NCBI RefSeq assembly: GCF_008107625.1
Contig: NZ_SDKK01000006.1
Span: 189,518-253,517 of the forward strand
DNA: 64,000 bases
From: Zoogloea oleivorans
GTDB taxonomy: Bacteria; Pseudomonadota; Gammaproteobacteria; Burkholderiales; Rhodocyclaceae
Direction: 5' to 3'
In this document: in pieces, positions 31,241 to 41,383 of the stretch
Layout: each line of letters starts with the position of its first letter
Position numbering within the stretch: the stretch's first letter is position 1
Notes under the pieces: generated by a model
Told to the model about the DNA's origin: nothing
The model's input: only the letters and a program-made list of their open reading frames with translations
Databases searched by the model: none
Translations under genes and position numbers: made by a program

Positions 31241-32020
31241 TCAGGGCTTGCCCGACGAGACCGACGCCGACACGCCCAGCACCTTGCTGATCCGCGCCGC
31301 AGCCTTGTCCGCAGCGGCCTTGTTCGGGAAGGGCCCGGCACGCACACGCAGCTTGTCGCCCATGGGTTCCGTATATGAAGAATAGCCCTCGGCCTTCAAC
31401 TTTGCGCGCAGGCTCGCCACGTTTGCCGTTTCCCGGTAGGCACCAAGCATCACCACATGCTGGCCGCTACCGGCAGTCTCCTTCGGCGTGGATCCACTCA
31501 GCAGGGCCTTGGCGCGCTCGGCATCGGCCTGCGCCTTCTCCGCCTTCTCTTTTTCCTTCTCCTTTTGCTTCAGCTTCGGATCAGGTTTTGGCTCGGGTTT
31601 TGGCTCAGGCTTGACTTCGGCTTTTTTCGGTTCGGGCCTGGGCTCGGGTTTAACGAGCTCAGCCTTTTTGGGAGGGGGGATCAGCTCCTCGCCGGGCTTG
31701 AATACGGGGCTCACCATATCCGCATCCGGCAAGCTGCGACGGGATACCACCTCGTCCACCACCGGCGCGGCACTCTCCTCGGCGACAGCACCGGCAACAG
31801 GCTGACTGGGGGCCGGGGCCTTGCCGGTAATCACGCGAGAGGTGAAATTACTGCCTTCCTGGCTTGGAATGCGAATCTGGACATCCTGGCTGGGAAGGTG
31901 CGGCTCGTGATCCATCACCATCGGCAGGACGATGGCTGCCGCCAGGGCTAGCGCCGCGGAGCCTACAAGGCGTCGCCGAGCGCGCTTTTTCAGGTCGATC
32001 TGAGAATCGTTATCCGCCAT
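31241..32020 (-). CDS. dedD: SPOR-domain protein (DedD-like cell division protein)
   Basis: A 259-residue single-pass inner-membrane protein. A basic N-terminus (LKKRARRRL) precedes one membrane helix (about 18-36). A long periplasmic Pro/Lys/Glu-rich linker follows, with repeated PEPKPEPKP-type units, then a SPOR domain (about 185-255, HVVMLGAYRETANVASLRAKL) that binds denuded septal peptidoglycan. Position between folC and cvpA is conserved in proteobacteria and supports the DedD assignment. Confidence 0.88.
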   Translation of the reverse strand: MADNDSQIDLKKRARRRLVGSAALALAAAIVLPMVMDHEPHLPSQDVQIRIPSQEGSNFTSRVITGKAPAPSQPVAGAVAEESAAPVVDEVVSRRSLPDADMVSPVFKPGEELIPPPKKAELVKPEPRPEPKKAEVKPEPKPEPKPDPKLKQKEKEKEKAEKAQADAERAKALLSGSTPKETAGSGQHVVMLGAYRETANVASLRAKLKAEGYSSYTEPMGDKLRVRAGPFPNKAAADKAAARISKVLGVSASVSSGKP

Positions 32021-32033
32021 CTTGCAGCAACAC

Positions 32034-33308
32034 CTATTGCGGCGTTTTCTGGGCAGCTAAAACGTCAGCCACTGTCAGAAATGAGCCAAAGGCCACGATT
32101 CTATCACCCTCGGCAGCACGGCCACGTGCGACCTCGTACGCACTCCGCGGCGAATCGCACTCGACAACATCACCGGTCACACCGGCTTCCCGGACAATCG
32201 CGGCGAGGCCGGCAGCGTTCAGCCCGCGCGGCCCGGGCAGGGTTGCCACCAGCCAGTGATCGACCCGATCGCGCAGCAGGCGCACCACACCAGCCACGTC
32301 CTTGTCCGCCAGCATGCCGATAACCGCCCAGGTTTCCGGAAAGAAACCCATGCTCGCGAGGTTCTCGTTGAGCACCCCGGCAGCCTGCGGATTATGGGCC
32401 ACGTCGAGGATCACGGTCGGACGCCCCGGCAAAACCTGGAAGCGACCCGGCAGTTCGACCAGCATGAAGCCCTCACGAATGGCCTGCATCGGCACGGGGA
32501 GAAGTGCCCGCACGGCCTCGCAGGCCGCCATGACAGCCGCCGCATTCAGCAACTGATTGGTGCCCCGCAGCGACGGATAGGCCAGGCCACCGCGCCGACT
32601 GCCACCAGCGGTCCAGAAGGCCCACTGATTCTGGTCACCCGAGAAGCCGAAGTCACGCCCACTAACCGACAGCTGAGCACCGATGGCCTCAGCGTGCGCC
32701 ACGAGAGAGGCCGGCGGCTGCGGATCACTGCAGATAGCCGGACGCCCGGCCCGGAAAATCCCGGCCTTCTCAAAACCGATCGTTTCCCGGTTGTCTCCCA
32801 GGTAATCCATGTGATCCATCGCCACACTGGTGACGATGGCACAATCTGGCTCGAAGACATTCACCGCATCCAGCCGCCCACCGAGTCCGACCTCAAGGAT
32901 GATCGCGTCCAACCCGGCATGGCTGAAAGCCGCCCAAGCAGCCAGCGTGCCGTGCTCGAAGTAAGTCAGCGGAACATCTCCGCGGGCCCGCTCCACCTCG
33001 GCAAAAGCGTCCACCAGCACGGCATCCTCCACATCCCGACCGCCAATCCGCACACGCTCGTTGTAGCGCAGCAAATGGGGCGAGGTGTACAGGCCTACCC
33101 GGTAACCGGCCGCAAGCAGCACGGATTCGAGCAGCGCACAGGTCGAGCCCTTGCCGTTGGTGCCACCAATGGTGAACACCGGGCAGGTCTGGTGGAGGTT
33201 CAGCGCATCGCGAACAGTGCGGACGCGCTCGAGGCCAAGCTGGATCGACTGGCCATGACGGGCTTCCAGCAGGCCGAGCCAGCCGTCTAATGTTTCAGGC
33301 AATTGCAT
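32034..33308 (-). CDS. folC: Bifunctional folylpolyglutamate / dihydrofolate synthase
   Basis: A 424-residue Mur-ligase-fold ATPase that makes dihydrofolate and adds glutamates to folates. It has the P-loop FTIGGTNGKGS, the YTSPHLLRYNERVRI motif and LDVAHNPQAA. The ATG is one base beyond the accD stop, so translation of the two is tightly linked. Confidence 0.96.
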   Translation of the reverse strand: MQLPETLDGWLGLLEARHGQSIQLGLERVRTVRDALNLHQTCPVFTIGGTNGKGSTCALLESVLLAAGYRVGLYTSPHLLRYNERVRIGGRDVEDAVLVDAFAEVERARGDVPLTYFEHGTLAAWAAFSHAGLDAIILEVGLGGRLDAVNVFEPDCAIVTSVAMDHMDYLGDNRETIGFEKAGIFRAGRPAICSDPQPPASLVAHAEAIGAQLSVSGRDFGFSGDQNQWAFWTAGGSRRGGLAYPSLRGTNQLLNAAAVMAACEAVRALLPVPMQAIREGFMLVELPGRFQVLPGRPTVILDVAHNPQAAGVLNENLASMGFFPETWAVIGMLADKDVAGVVRLLRDRVDHWLVATLPGPRGLNAAGLAAIVREAGVTGDVVECDSPRSAYEVARGRAAEGDRIVAFGSFLTVADVLAAQKTPQ

Positions 33309-33309
33309 T

Positions 33310-34182
33310 TCAGGCGCTACGGACCGAAGCCTGACGGGTCAGGAGAGTGATGAGTTCGGACAGCCGGTCACGCAGTTCGCGACGATCGACAATCATGTCG
33401 AGCGCGCCCTTCTCAAGGAGGAACTCGGAACGCTGGAAGCCGGCCGGCAGAGTCTCGCGGACAGTTTGTTCGATGACCCGGGGGCCGGCAAAACCGATCA
33501 GCGCGCCCGGTTCGCCAATGACCAGATCGCCCATGAAGGCAAAACTGGCGGACACACCGCCCATGGTCGGGTCGGTGAGCAGCGTGATGAAGGGCAGCTT
33601 GCGCTCGGCCAGGCGGGTGATCGCCGCCGTGGTCTTGGCCATCTGCATCAGTGAAAACAGGCCTTCCTGCATCCGCGCGCCGCCGGTGGCGGTGACGCAG
33701 ATAAACGGCAGGCGCTGCTCAAGGGCAGCCTTGACGCCGCGCACGAAGCGCTCGCCAACCACCGAACCCATTGATCCGCCAAGAAACTCGAACTCGAAGC
33801 AGGCAACGATCACCGGTACGGTCTTGATCGCCCCCTGCACAACCACCATCGCGTCGGCTTCACCGGTATCTTCATTGGCTGCGGCCAGACGATCGGAGTA
33901 ACGCTTGGAGTCCTTGAACTTCAACGGATCAACCGGGACCACTTCGGCGCCGATCTCGAAGCGGCCTTCCGGATCGAGCAGGAAGTCGATGCGCTGGCGG
34001 GCCCGGATGCGCTGATGATGGCCGCACTTGGGGCAAACATTCAGGTTGCTTTCCAGGTCCGAGCGATACAGCACCGCTTCACAGGCCGGGCACTTGCTCC
34101 ACAAGCCTTCCGGAATCGATTTCCGGGCCGACGGTACATCGCGCTTGATCTTTGGCGGCAGCAGCTTCTTGAGCCAGCTCAT
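33310..34182 (-). CDS. accD: Acetyl-CoA carboxylase carboxyltransferase subunit beta
   Basis: A 290-residue subunit of the enzyme that makes malonyl-CoA for fatty acid synthesis. The N-terminal zinc ribbon is CPACEAV...CPKCGHH (about 32-56); the crotonase-fold domain includes [18 protein letters not shown] and GPRVIEQT. The ATG overlaps the trpA stop (ATGA), which couples it to trpA. Confidence 0.97.
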   Translation of the reverse strand: MSWLKKLLPPKIKRDVPSARKSIPEGLWSKCPACEAVLYRSDLESNLNVCPKCGHHQRIRARQRIDFLLDPEGRFEIGAEVVPVDPLKFKDSKRYSDRLAAANEDTGEADAMVVVQGAIKTVPVIVACFEFEFLGGSMGSVVGERFVRGVKAALEQRLPFICVTATGGARMQEGLFSLMQMAKTTAAITRLAERKLPFITLLTDPTMGGVSASFAFMGDLVIGEPGALIGFAGPRVIEQTVRETLPAGFQRSEFLLEKGALDMIVDRRELRDRLSELITLLTRQASVRSA

Positions 34183-34994
34183 GCTTGGGGCGCTCCGGCA
34201 TTGTCCATTGCTTCGCGAATGCCGCGCAGGAAGGCCGTGACCTTGGCGGGCGCGTCCTCGCGGCTACTTTGTTCGATTTCCTCGATGATCCGGCTGCCGA
34301 TCACCACCGCGTCCGCCAGGCAGGCGATCCGGGCGGCGGTGGCGCCGTCGCGAATGCCGAAACCAACACCAACCGGCATGCCGACCTTCTCGCGAATCAA
34401 CGGAATGCGTTGCGCGACTTCGTCCAGATCAAGCGTTGCCGACCCGGTCACCCCCTTCAGCGACACGTAGTAGATGTATCCGCTGCCCACGGCAGCCACA
34501 TCGTCGTAACGCTGCTCGGTAGATGTCGGCGCCAGCAGGAAGACCGGATCGAGACCGGCAGCCCGGCAGGTTTGCGCAAAGCCGCGACACTCTTCCGGCG
34601 GGTAATCGACCACCAGCACACCGTCGACACCGGCTTCAGCCGCTGCACGGGTAAAAGGCTCGGCCCCCATCGCCTCGATCGGATTGGCGTAGCCCATCAG
34701 CACGACCGGCGTCTGATCGCCACTGGCGCGAAAGCTGCGCACGATATCCAGCACCTTGCGCATGCTCATGCCGGCGGCCAGGGCTCGCTCGGAGGCACGC
34801 TGGATCGTCGGGCCATCGGCCATCGGATCCGAGAAAGGCACGCCAAGTTCAATGATGTCAGCGCCGCCCGCCACCAGCGCCTGCATCAGCGGCAAGGTCA
34901 TTTCGGGGGCAGGATCACCGGCGGTGATGAAAGGAATGAGCGCCTTGCGCCCTTCGCTCGCCAACCGCTTGAAGGTTTCTTGAATTCTGGACAT
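34179..34994 (-). CDS. trpA: Tryptophan synthase alpha subunit
   Basis: A 271-residue TIM-barrel lyase that releases indole from indole-3-glycerol phosphate. The catalytic Glu is in [16 protein letters not shown] and further family segments are [10 protein letters not shown] and GVGFGIRD. The ATG at 34994 (MSRIQETF) is preferred; the longer frame runs through an intercistronic hairpin. Last trp gene of the cluster, overlapping accD. Confidence 0.97.
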   Translation of the reverse strand: MSRIQETFKRLASEGRKALIPFITAGDPAPEMTLPLMQALVAGGADIIELGVPFSDPMADGPTIQRASERALAAGMSMRKVLDIVRSFRASGDQTPVVLMGYANPIEAMGAEPFTRAAAEAGVDGVLVVDYPPEECRGFAQTCRAAGLDPVFLLAPTSTEQRYDDVAAVGSGYIYYVSLKGVTGSATLDLDEVAQRIPLIREKVGMPVGVGFGIRDGATAARIACLADAVVIGSRIIEEIEQSSREDAPAKVTAFLRGIREAMDNAGAPQA

Positions 34995-35013
34995 GGATTG
35001 GTATGAATGGTCG

Positions 35014-35045
35014 ACGGCCTTGCCGGGAAATCCCGGCAAGGCCGT
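35014..35045 (-). repeat. Perfect 15-bp palindrome between trpB and trpA
   Basis: ACGGCCTTGCCGGGA (35014-35028) and TCCCGGCAAGGCCGT (35031-35045) form an uninterrupted stem with a two-base loop, in the 56-base gap between the trpB stop and the trpA start. No T-run follows on the coding strand, so it is more likely an mRNA-stabilising or processing hairpin than a terminator. Confidence 0.85.
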
Positions 35046-35050
35046 GAAAA

Positions 35051-36262
35051 TCAGAACTGGATGCCGGACTTCTCGGCGACGGTATGCATATCCTTGTCAC
35101 CGCGGCCGGAAAGATTGACCAGCAGGACCTTGTCACTGGACAGGGTCGGGGCCAGCTTGGCGGCGTAGGCAAGGGCGTGAGACGACTCGAGGGCCGGAAT
35201 GATGCCCTCGAAACGGCACAGGTCGTGGAAGGCCTGCAGTGCTTCGGCATCGGTGATCCCGACGTACTCCGCACGGTTGATGTCCTTCAGCCAGGCATGC
35301 TCGGGGCCCACGCCGGGATAATCCAGGCCGGCGGAAATCGAGTGGGTTTCGATGATCTGGCCGTCTTCGTTCTGCAGCAGGTAAGTGCGGTTACCGTGCA
35401 GCACACCCGGACGACCAGCGGTCAGCGAAGCGGCATGATGGCCGGTTTCGATGCCGCTTCCCGCTGCCTCGACACCGATCAGGCGCACCTGCTTGTGTTC
35501 GATGTACGGATGGAAAATCCCCATCGCGTTGGAGCCGCCGCCGACACAGGCAATGACGTAATCGGGCTGCCGACCGGCCATGTCGGGCATCTGCTCGATG
35601 CACTCCTTGCCGATCACAGCCTGAAAGTCACGCACCATCATCGGGTAGGGGTGCGGCCCCGCCACCGTGCCGATGATGTAAAAGGTGTTGCCGATATTGG
35701 TAACCCAGTCGCGCATCGCTTCGTTGAGCGCGTCCTTGAGGGTCTTGGAACCGCTCTCCACCGGCACCACGGTGGCACCCAGCAGTTTCATCCGATAAAC
35801 GTTGGCGGCCTGGCGCCGGATATCTTCCGAGCCCATGTAGACGACGCACTCCATGCCGTAACGGGCGGCGACGGTCGCCGTCGCCACGCCGTGCTGCCCG
35901 GCACCGGTTTCGGCGATCACCCGCGGCTTGCCCATCCGGCGGGCAAGCATGGCCTGACCGATGGAGTTGTTGATCTTGTGGGCGCCGGTGTGATTGAGAT
36001 CTTCCCGTTTCAGATAGATCTGTGCGCCACCCAGCAATCCGGACCAGCGCTTGGCATGGTAGATCGGGCTGGGACGACCGACGTAGTGCTTGAGCTCGTA
36101 TTCGAACTCGGCAACGAAGGCCGGATCGCTCTGCGCTTCTTCATAGGCCAACCGAAGTTCGGTCAGGGCCGGGATCAGGGTCTCCGCGACGAAAACGCCA
36201 CCATAGGGACCAAAATGGCCGTGTGCGTCGGGTAGAGCGTAAGGGGCATCAGCCATGTGCAT
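35051..36262 (-). CDS. trpB: Tryptophan synthase beta subunit
   Basis: A 403-residue PLP enzyme that joins indole and serine. PLP Lys is in HTGAHKINN; other segments are [22 protein letters not shown] and the glycine-rich phosphate-binding [10 protein letters not shown]. The ATG at 36262 has GGAG six bases before it; a second ATG at 36256 is possible. Either start lies inside the 3' end of trpF, so the two genes overlap. Confidence 0.96.
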   Translation of the reverse strand: MHMADAPYALPDAHGHFGPYGGVFVAETLIPALTELRLAYEEAQSDPAFVAEFEYELKHYVGRPSPIYHAKRWSGLLGGAQIYLKREDLNHTGAHKINNSIGQAMLARRMGKPRVIAETGAGQHGVATATVAARYGMECVVYMGSEDIRRQAANVYRMKLLGATVVPVESGSKTLKDALNEAMRDWVTNIGNTFYIIGTVAGPHPYPMMVRDFQAVIGKECIEQMPDMAGRQPDYVIACVGGGSNAMGIFHPYIEHKQVRLIGVEAAGSGIETGHHAASLTAGRPGVLHGNRTYLLQNEDGQIIETHSISAGLDYPGVGPEHAWLKDINRAEYVGITDAEALQAFHDLCRFEGIIPALESSHALAYAAKLAPTLSSDKVLLVNLSGRGDKDMHTVAEKSGIQF

Positions 36263-36881
36263 GTCGGACTCCGGCAACAAATTCGGTGATTCGGGCGGCA
36301 TCCTTGATTCCCTTCGCCGACTCCACGCCACTCGATACGTCCACAGCCCAGGGCTGAACGCACCGGACAGCCTCGGCCACATTGCCGGCATGCAAGCCGC
36401 CGGACAGAATCAGGGGCAAGGGCAATCGGGACGGAATGAGCGACCAGTCGAAGGTTTCACCACCACCGCCATAGCCTTCAACGAAAGCGTCCAGAAGCAA
36501 ACCCTGGGCGCCCGGGAAGGAAGCCGCGTATTTTAACAGATCAAGACCCGGCCGCATTCGTGCCGCCTTGATGAAGGGCAGACCGTAACCCAGACAGTCG
36601 GTTCCGGACTCGTCACCGTGAAACTGCAATACTTGCAGCGGCACGGCAGCCAGCGCCGCTTCCACATAGCTGCGCTCGGGGTTGACGAACAGCCCCACCG
36701 TGCTCACAAAAGGCGGAATCAGGCGCGCCAGCTCTGCCGCACGCGCGAAACTCACGAAACGGGGGCTCGGCGGATAGAAGACGAATCCGATGGCGTCGGC
36801 GCCAGCGTCGACGGCCGCCCGAACATCCTCCTCGCGGGTCAGGCCGCAAATCTTGATACGGGTGCGATGCACGAAAGTCAC
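36249..36881 (-). CDS. trpF: Phosphoribosylanthranilate isomerase
   Basis: A 210-residue TIM-barrel isomerase of tryptophan synthesis. The catalytic Cys is in [12 protein letters not shown], the catalytic Asp in [24 protein letters not shown] and VDVSSGVES follow. A GTG at 36881 is taken as the start because it overlaps the truA stop as GTGA, giving translational coupling; no ATG is available upstream of the core. Confidence 0.93.
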   Translation of the reverse strand: MTFVHRTRIKICGLTREEDVRAAVDAGADAIGFVFYPPSPRFVSFARAAELARLIPPFVSTVGLFVNPERSYVEAALAAVPLQVLQFHGDESGTDCLGYGLPFIKAARMRPGLDLLKYAASFPGAQGLLLDAFVEGYGGGGETFDWSLIPSRLPLPLILSGGLHAGNVAEAVRCVQPWAVDVSSGVESAKGIKDAARITEFVAGVRHAHG

Positions 36882-37672
36882 GAAAGGAGAAGTTGCGGAG
36901 GCGCGATGATACGCCCCCCGCCGGGCAGCGGCCAACGCTGCGGATACTCGACGCCACACAGATAGAGGCCATCCGGCGCAAAAGTCGGTGCCGCGAGGGT
37001 GCGATTCCGGACCGCCAGGACCTCGGCCATCCATTCGACCGGACGCCGCCCGATGCCCACATACACCAGCGCCCCGACCAGATTGCGGATCATGTGGTGA
37101 AGAAAAGCGTTGGCGTGAAAATCGAAGAGCACAACATCGCCCTGCCGGTGGACTCGCAAGGCGTGCATGAAACGAACCGGTGACTTGGCCTGACAGGCCG
37201 CAGCCCGGAACGAGGTGAAATCATGCTCGCCCAACAGGCATTCCGCAGCCCGCGCCATGGCCTCGTGATCCAGAGATCCGTGGATCCAGCCCACCCGCCC
37301 GTCCATCAAGGCGGGTCGCACCCGCCGATTGAGGAGCACATACCGGTAGTGTCGTGACTCGGCACTGAAACGGGCGTGAAACGCCTCATCCGCCTCCACC
37401 GCCCACAACACCCCCACGCTGTCCGGCAGGTGACTGTTAACGCCACGCACCCAGGCCTCCAGCGGACGGTTGGCCACGGTATCGAAATGCGCCACCTGTG
37501 TGGTCGCATGTACACCGGCATCGGTACGCCCGGCACACACCAGCTTGGTCGGCGCCTGGGCAATGACGGCGAGGGCACGCTCCAGCGCGTCCTGAACCGT
37601 CTTCCCCCCAGGCTGGGTCTGCCAGCCATCGAATGCATTACCGGCATACTCGACACCAATTGCCACTCTCAC
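36878..37672 (-). CDS. truA: tRNA pseudouridine38-40 synthase
   Basis: A 264-residue enzyme that modifies uridines 38-40 in the anticodon arm. It shows GVEYAGNAFDGWQTQP, the catalytic Asp in CAGRTDAGVHA, and FLHHMIRNLVGALVYVG. The start is a GTG at 37672 that overlaps the upstream gene's stop as GTGA. Much longer upstream open frame is an artefact of high GC content. Confidence 0.95.
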   Translation of the reverse strand: MRVAIGVEYAGNAFDGWQTQPGGKTVQDALERALAVIAQAPTKLVCAGRTDAGVHATTQVAHFDTVANRPLEAWVRGVNSHLPDSVGVLWAVEADEAFHARFSAESRHYRYVLLNRRVRPALMDGRVGWIHGSLDHEAMARAAECLLGEHDFTSFRAAACQAKSPVRFMHALRVHRQGDVVLFDFHANAFLHHMIRNLVGALVYVGIGRRPVEWMAEVLAVRNRTLAAPTFAPDGLYLCGVEYPQRWPLPGGGRIIAPPQLLLS

Positions 37673-38265
37673 AAAACCGCCCCCAACACCATCAGAACCA
37701 GAAAACCGCAGGCGGCGAGCACATCCCACCAGCGCAGCGGCACAAAGACAACGCTCAGGGCGCCCGACGACTCGTCGTCGTCCGGACCGACCAGCAGCGC
37801 ACGCCAGCCCCCCGGCGGCGGCGCCTCCACATAGCGGAAGACAAGCAGCATGCGCACCGCCATCCGCTCGACAGACAAGCCTGTCACCGCAAAGGGACGC
37901 GCAAGAGACATCAAGCCAGACACCAGGGATCTTTCGTCGGTGAGTTCCAGCAGCAGTGCCACCAACAGAACAACGACGAGGAGCTGAGTGCAATGAAGAA
38001 CGGCCAACACGCCCCCTTCCCGCGTTGGACTGACGCCCCCCAGAAAAGGCAAAAGCGCTTCGCCGGGCGTAAAAAATGCAAATAAAATCAGCAGAACCAG
38101 CAGAAGAACGCGAATCCGGCGAACCAGTCGCCAGGCACGCCGCCGGGCCAGCAAAGCGGAGGCGGCCATAACGACAAACCCGAGGCCCCACAGAATGGGA
38201 CCTCGGGCCAGTTGCACAAAAACCACCACTGCCGCCCACGCAACCAAGCGCGTCGCCGGGTGCAT
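37669..38265 (-). CDS. Membrane protein resembling EcfT/CbiQ energy-coupling transporter components
   Basis: A 198-residue integral membrane protein with about five hydrophobic segments. The segment LFAFFTPGEAL...PFLGG...TREGGVLAVLH and the later basic LMSLARPFAVTGLSVERMAVRMLLVFRYVE fit the T component of ECF transporters, which normally couples two ATPases to a substrate-binding subunit. No ATPase or S component is nearby, so a transporter role is only a suggestion. It lies between fimV and truA and is coupled to truA by a GTGA overlap. Confidence 0.62.
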   Translation of the reverse strand: MHPATRLVAWAAVVVFVQLARGPILWGLGFVVMAASALLARRRAWRLVRRIRVLLLVLLILFAFFTPGEALLPFLGGVSPTREGGVLAVLHCTQLLVVVLLVALLLELTDERSLVSGLMSLARPFAVTGLSVERMAVRMLLVFRYVEAPPPGGWRALLVGPDDDESSGALSVVFVPLRWWDVLAACGFLVLMVLGAVL

Positions 38266-38314
38266 CAGACCAGCCAGTGCGTCAGGCGACGGTCGACAGA
38301 CGCATGGCGCTCAA

Positions 38315-41248
38315 TCAGGAAAGACGGGCGAGAATGGCACGCGCATCGTCTTTCTGACGACCGGAACCTTCACGCAACACTTCCTCGACCAGCTCCCGTG
38401 CGCCATCCTTGTCACCCATCTCTTCATAGGCGCGAGCAAGCTCCAGCTTGGTCGCAACCTCCTGCTGCAGATCCAGATCCAGCGGGGGCTCGGTGGGGGG
38501 CCCCGCATCCGGCAACTCGAGGGCCGAGCTTCCAGGCTTCTTGAGATCCAGATCGATGTCACTCAGATTGATGGGAGGAGGTACAAATGGGCGGGGCGCC
38601 ACAATCTTCTCATCGGCCTTCTCGTCAAGCTCGAAATCAAAGTCGAGAAGACTGCTGTCAAAACTTGTCCGCTCGAGATCGACGGTAGCGGTATCGAGCG
38701 GCAAACGCAGCCCCTCGTCAGCCAGGGTGGCAGTGAGATCAACATCCACGGTGGGAGCCAGGGCCGGCTCGGCCTGACGCTCACCAAACTCGGAGCTGAC
38801 TTCAAAATCGAGGTCACTGGGATCAGGAAGATTGAAATCGTCAGTCAGTCGCTGCGGGCGGGTCGAAGTTGCCTCAAGGCTGCTGAACAGCACGTCGCCC
38901 GCCACCAGTGTTGCGCCCATGGCAGGAGGAGCGGAAGGCTGATCGAAGCCCAGATCGAAGTCCAGTGCTCCCATGCCCGACTGTGCGCCACCCTGAACGG
39001 TTCCTGCACTGGCCGAACCATGACTGGCATCGGAGGTGAGGTCGAGATCGAAATCCAGCACCGACGTGTCAGGAATGCTCGGCGACACAGCCGTCGGAGC
39101 CGCAGGCGAGGCAGCGCGTTCAATGTCCTCGAGACTCGCGTACTGATTAAGCTCGCCCGGCAGTGCCCAGGTGTCCTTCAGTTGGGACGGGGACTCCAGC
39201 GGGTCATCGCCTCCCATGGGCATCAGTTCGTTTGCCCGTGTGAAGTCAGGCGCCTTGGGACGCAAATCGCCTGCCTGGACAAAGCCCGTCGCAGCGGCAG
39301 CCCCGCCCGTAACCGTCTGCGGCCCGATTACCGCAGCAGCGGGCTTGACCGCCTCCGCCGGCGAAGTGCCCGGCGCAGGAATCCGGTACAGCGGACTGTC
39401 AGGATCGACCTTGCGCCCAAGAGCCGCGGCCTTCTCCCAGTCCTGACCATTGCCACCTGTGAGGGAGTAGAGCTCGGTTGCGGTGGTTTCGAACTGCTTG
39501 ATGTTCTTTCGCTGCGCATAAATCTCGAGCAGTTTCAGGTGCACGCCGGTCCGGCCTGGATCGGTCTTGAGTGCGTCGAGAAGAATCTCTTCAGCTTGCG
39601 CATCGCGGCCGTAGGCCATGTAGACATCGGCCTCTGCTACAGGGTCGACGCCTTCGTCGGTGTCGATCGAAGACAAACCCGACTGGCTGAAATCAGTCTG
39701 AATCTGACTGCTGTTGCTGGTGTCGACGCTCTGGCCACCCGCACTGCCAAAAACGGAGTTCGAACCGTCGCCAAACTCGGACAAGGCAGGTGTCGTGGTC
39801 GGAGCACCCTGACCGGAGCGACGCTGGTACAGCTTGTAGCCCCCCCAGCCGAGCAGCAACGCAAGGATGCCACCACCACCCAGTAGCAGGGGCATGTCCT
39901 CCGAAGGGGAAATCTGGGCTTCAGCCGGCGCGGACGGAACCGGCGGGGGTGCTGGCGCAGGCTCAGGTGCAACCGGCGGAGGCGGCGGCTTCACTTCGGC
40001 GACAGGCTCGGGCTCCTTCGGTACTTCCGGCTTCTCCGTCACCACAGGAGCGGCCGGCACGGCCTCGGGAACGGCAGGCGGCAGAGCGGCTGGCTTGGCT
40101 TGAGCCTCGGACTGCGCCTGGGTCATGCCCTGGCTCTTCAGTTCCACCAGGCGCTGAAGCTCCTTGATGCTCTTCTCCAGGTCAGCCAGGCGAGTGTTGG
40201 CCTCCTTGAGCGCCTTGTCCCGGGAGACGAGGTCTTCCTCAAGAGCCTGCAGACGGGCAACGGACTTCTCTCCACCCGCGCCGCCAGCCCGCAAGCCATC
40301 ATCACTCTTGGAAACCTTTAGCTGATCGGTGGCGCCAGCCGTTACCGGAGCCCGGTCTTCAACCTTGGCACCGATTTTCCCGCCACTTCCCTGGCGAACC
40401 GGCGCTTCCTTTGCCGGAGCTGCGGCGGCCTGCTCAGCAAGCTTCTGACGGTAGCGTCCAAAGTCGGCAGAATGGGCAAGCACCTGCTGACGCCCACCCT
40501 CGCCGGCCAACTGACGTACCGCATCGGCGTCGGGAATGCGCAATATCTTGCCGGCCTGCAGGCGATTGACGTTTTCGGCATCAAAAGCGGAACGGTTCCC
40601 CTGGAACAGGGCCGACAGCATTTGCTCCATCGACACGCCTTCTGGGCGGTTCTCTGCGGCAATCCGATTCAGGGTGTCGCCGGGCTGAACCATGTAGGTA
40701 CGCCCTGCCCCTGTCGCCGACGCCGGTCGTGCCACGCGTGCAGCAGCAGGACGTCGTGCCTGCGGCGCCTCCGCCCTGCGCCCATAGGAGTCCTGACGGA
40801 CTTCAGGAGCCGCCACCGGTGCGGCATATCGACCAGAACCGGTATCCGGCGGATCGAGCAGGAAAGTGTATTCGCGAATCAGCCGCCCGGATGACCAGTT
40901 GAGTTCAACCAGCATATCGACGAAGGGCTCGTTGATTGGTCTGTCACTGCTGACCTTCACGACGGCGCCGCCTCCTCGCCGCTCGATCGACATACGCAGG
41001 CCGCTGACCGACGGGGCGTAATCGATACCCGCCTGCCGGAATGCCTCTGCCGACGCAAGACGCGCGGTCATGTTCTGGAGTTCTTCGGGGGCAGCGGCGA
41101 TTTCCACCTCGGCGCGCAAGGGCTGGCCGAGACCGCTCAGCACGGTAATGCGTCCCAAGCCCGCAGCGCTGGCACTCAGAGAGAGTGCGCTGATGGATGC
41201 TGCGAGCAGGGTGCGTTTGAGTCGACTATTCACGAGGTTCTTATGCAC
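38315..41248 (-). CDS. fimV: FimV/HubP family polar landmark protein
   Basis: A 977-residue inner-membrane protein that organises the cell pole and type IV pili. In order: signal peptide (about 10-29), FimV N-terminal domain (about 30-135), a peptidoglycan-binding LysM domain (about 184-238), a coiled coil, a membrane helix (about 452-475, LLLGGGGILALLLGWGG), a long acidic cytoplasmic region with repeated Asp/Leu-rich units (LDFDLDL, DIDLDL), and a C-terminal TPR-like FimV domain (about 925-977, LELARAYEEMGDKDGARELVEEVL). GTG at 41248 is taken as start; a GTG at 41233 is equally possible. Confidence 0.92.
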   Translation of the reverse strand: MHKNLVNSRLKRTLLAASISALSLSASAAGLGRITVLSGLGQPLRAEVEIAAAPEELQNMTARLASAEAFRQAGIDYAPSVSGLRMSIERRGGGAVVKVSSDRPINEPFVDMLVELNWSSGRLIREYTFLLDPPDTGSGRYAAPVAAPEVRQDSYGRRAEAPQARRPAAARVARPASATGAGRTYMVQPGDTLNRIAAENRPEGVSMEQMLSALFQGNRSAFDAENVNRLQAGKILRIPDADAVRQLAGEGGRQQVLAHSADFGRYRQKLAEQAAAAPAKEAPVRQGSGGKIGAKVEDRAPVTAGATDQLKVSKSDDGLRAGGAGGEKSVARLQALEEDLVSRDKALKEANTRLADLEKSIKELQRLVELKSQGMTQAQSEAQAKPAALPPAVPEAVPAAPVVTEKPEVPKEPEPVAEVKPPPPPVAPEPAPAPPPVPSAPAEAQISPSEDMPLLLGGGGILALLLGWGGYKLYQRRSGQGAPTTTPALSEFGDGSNSVFGSAGGQSVDTSNSSQIQTDFSQSGLSSIDTDEGVDPVAEADVYMAYGRDAQAEEILLDALKTDPGRTGVHLKLLEIYAQRKNIKQFETTATELYSLTGGNGQDWEKAAALGRKVDPDSPLYRIPAPGTSPAEAVKPAAAVIGPQTVTGGAAAATGFVQAGDLRPKAPDFTRANELMPMGGDDPLESPSQLKDTWALPGELNQYASLEDIERAASPAAPTAVSPSIPDTSVLDFDLDLTSDASHGSASAGTVQGGAQSGMGALDFDLGFDQPSAPPAMGATLVAGDVLFSSLEATSTRPQRLTDDFNLPDPSDLDFEVSSEFGERQAEPALAPTVDVDLTATLADEGLRLPLDTATVDLERTSFDSSLLDFDFELDEKADEKIVAPRPFVPPPINLSDIDLDLKKPGSSALELPDAGPPTEPPLDLDLQQEVATKLELARAYEEMGDKDGARELVEEVLREGSGRQKDDARAILARLS

Positions 41249-41352
41249 GAAGGCTGATCATCGAAATCGAGTTGTCGATGAACATAACATCATGGGTTTG
41301 GAGAGGCAAGTTCAAGCCATGTTTCAACTTGCTCTCATGCCATCCGAAAATG

Positions 41353-41378
41353 AAAAAAGGCGGCCTGAGCCGCCCTTT
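41353..41378 (-). terminator. Rho-independent terminator after asd
   Basis: On the minus strand GGCGGC-TCAG-GCCGCC (41359-41374) is followed by six T. It closes the leuC-leuD-leuB-asd unit and separates it from fimV, whose promoter must lie in the remaining 100 bases. Confidence 0.88.
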
Positions 41379-41383
41379 TCAGA

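Noticed and set aside
36878..38239. Long N-terminal extension of truA (453 codons)
   Set aside because: The extra part overlaps the EcfT-like gene in another frame and has no TruA similarity; a GTG at 37672 gives the normal protein.
35051..38265. Tryptophan attenuator upstream of trpFBA
   Set aside because: trpF is preceded by overlapping genes with no short Trp-rich ORF or terminator.
38195..39886. 563-codon plus-strand ORF opposite fimV
   Set aside because: Fully explained as the reverse complement of the acidic repeat region of fimV.
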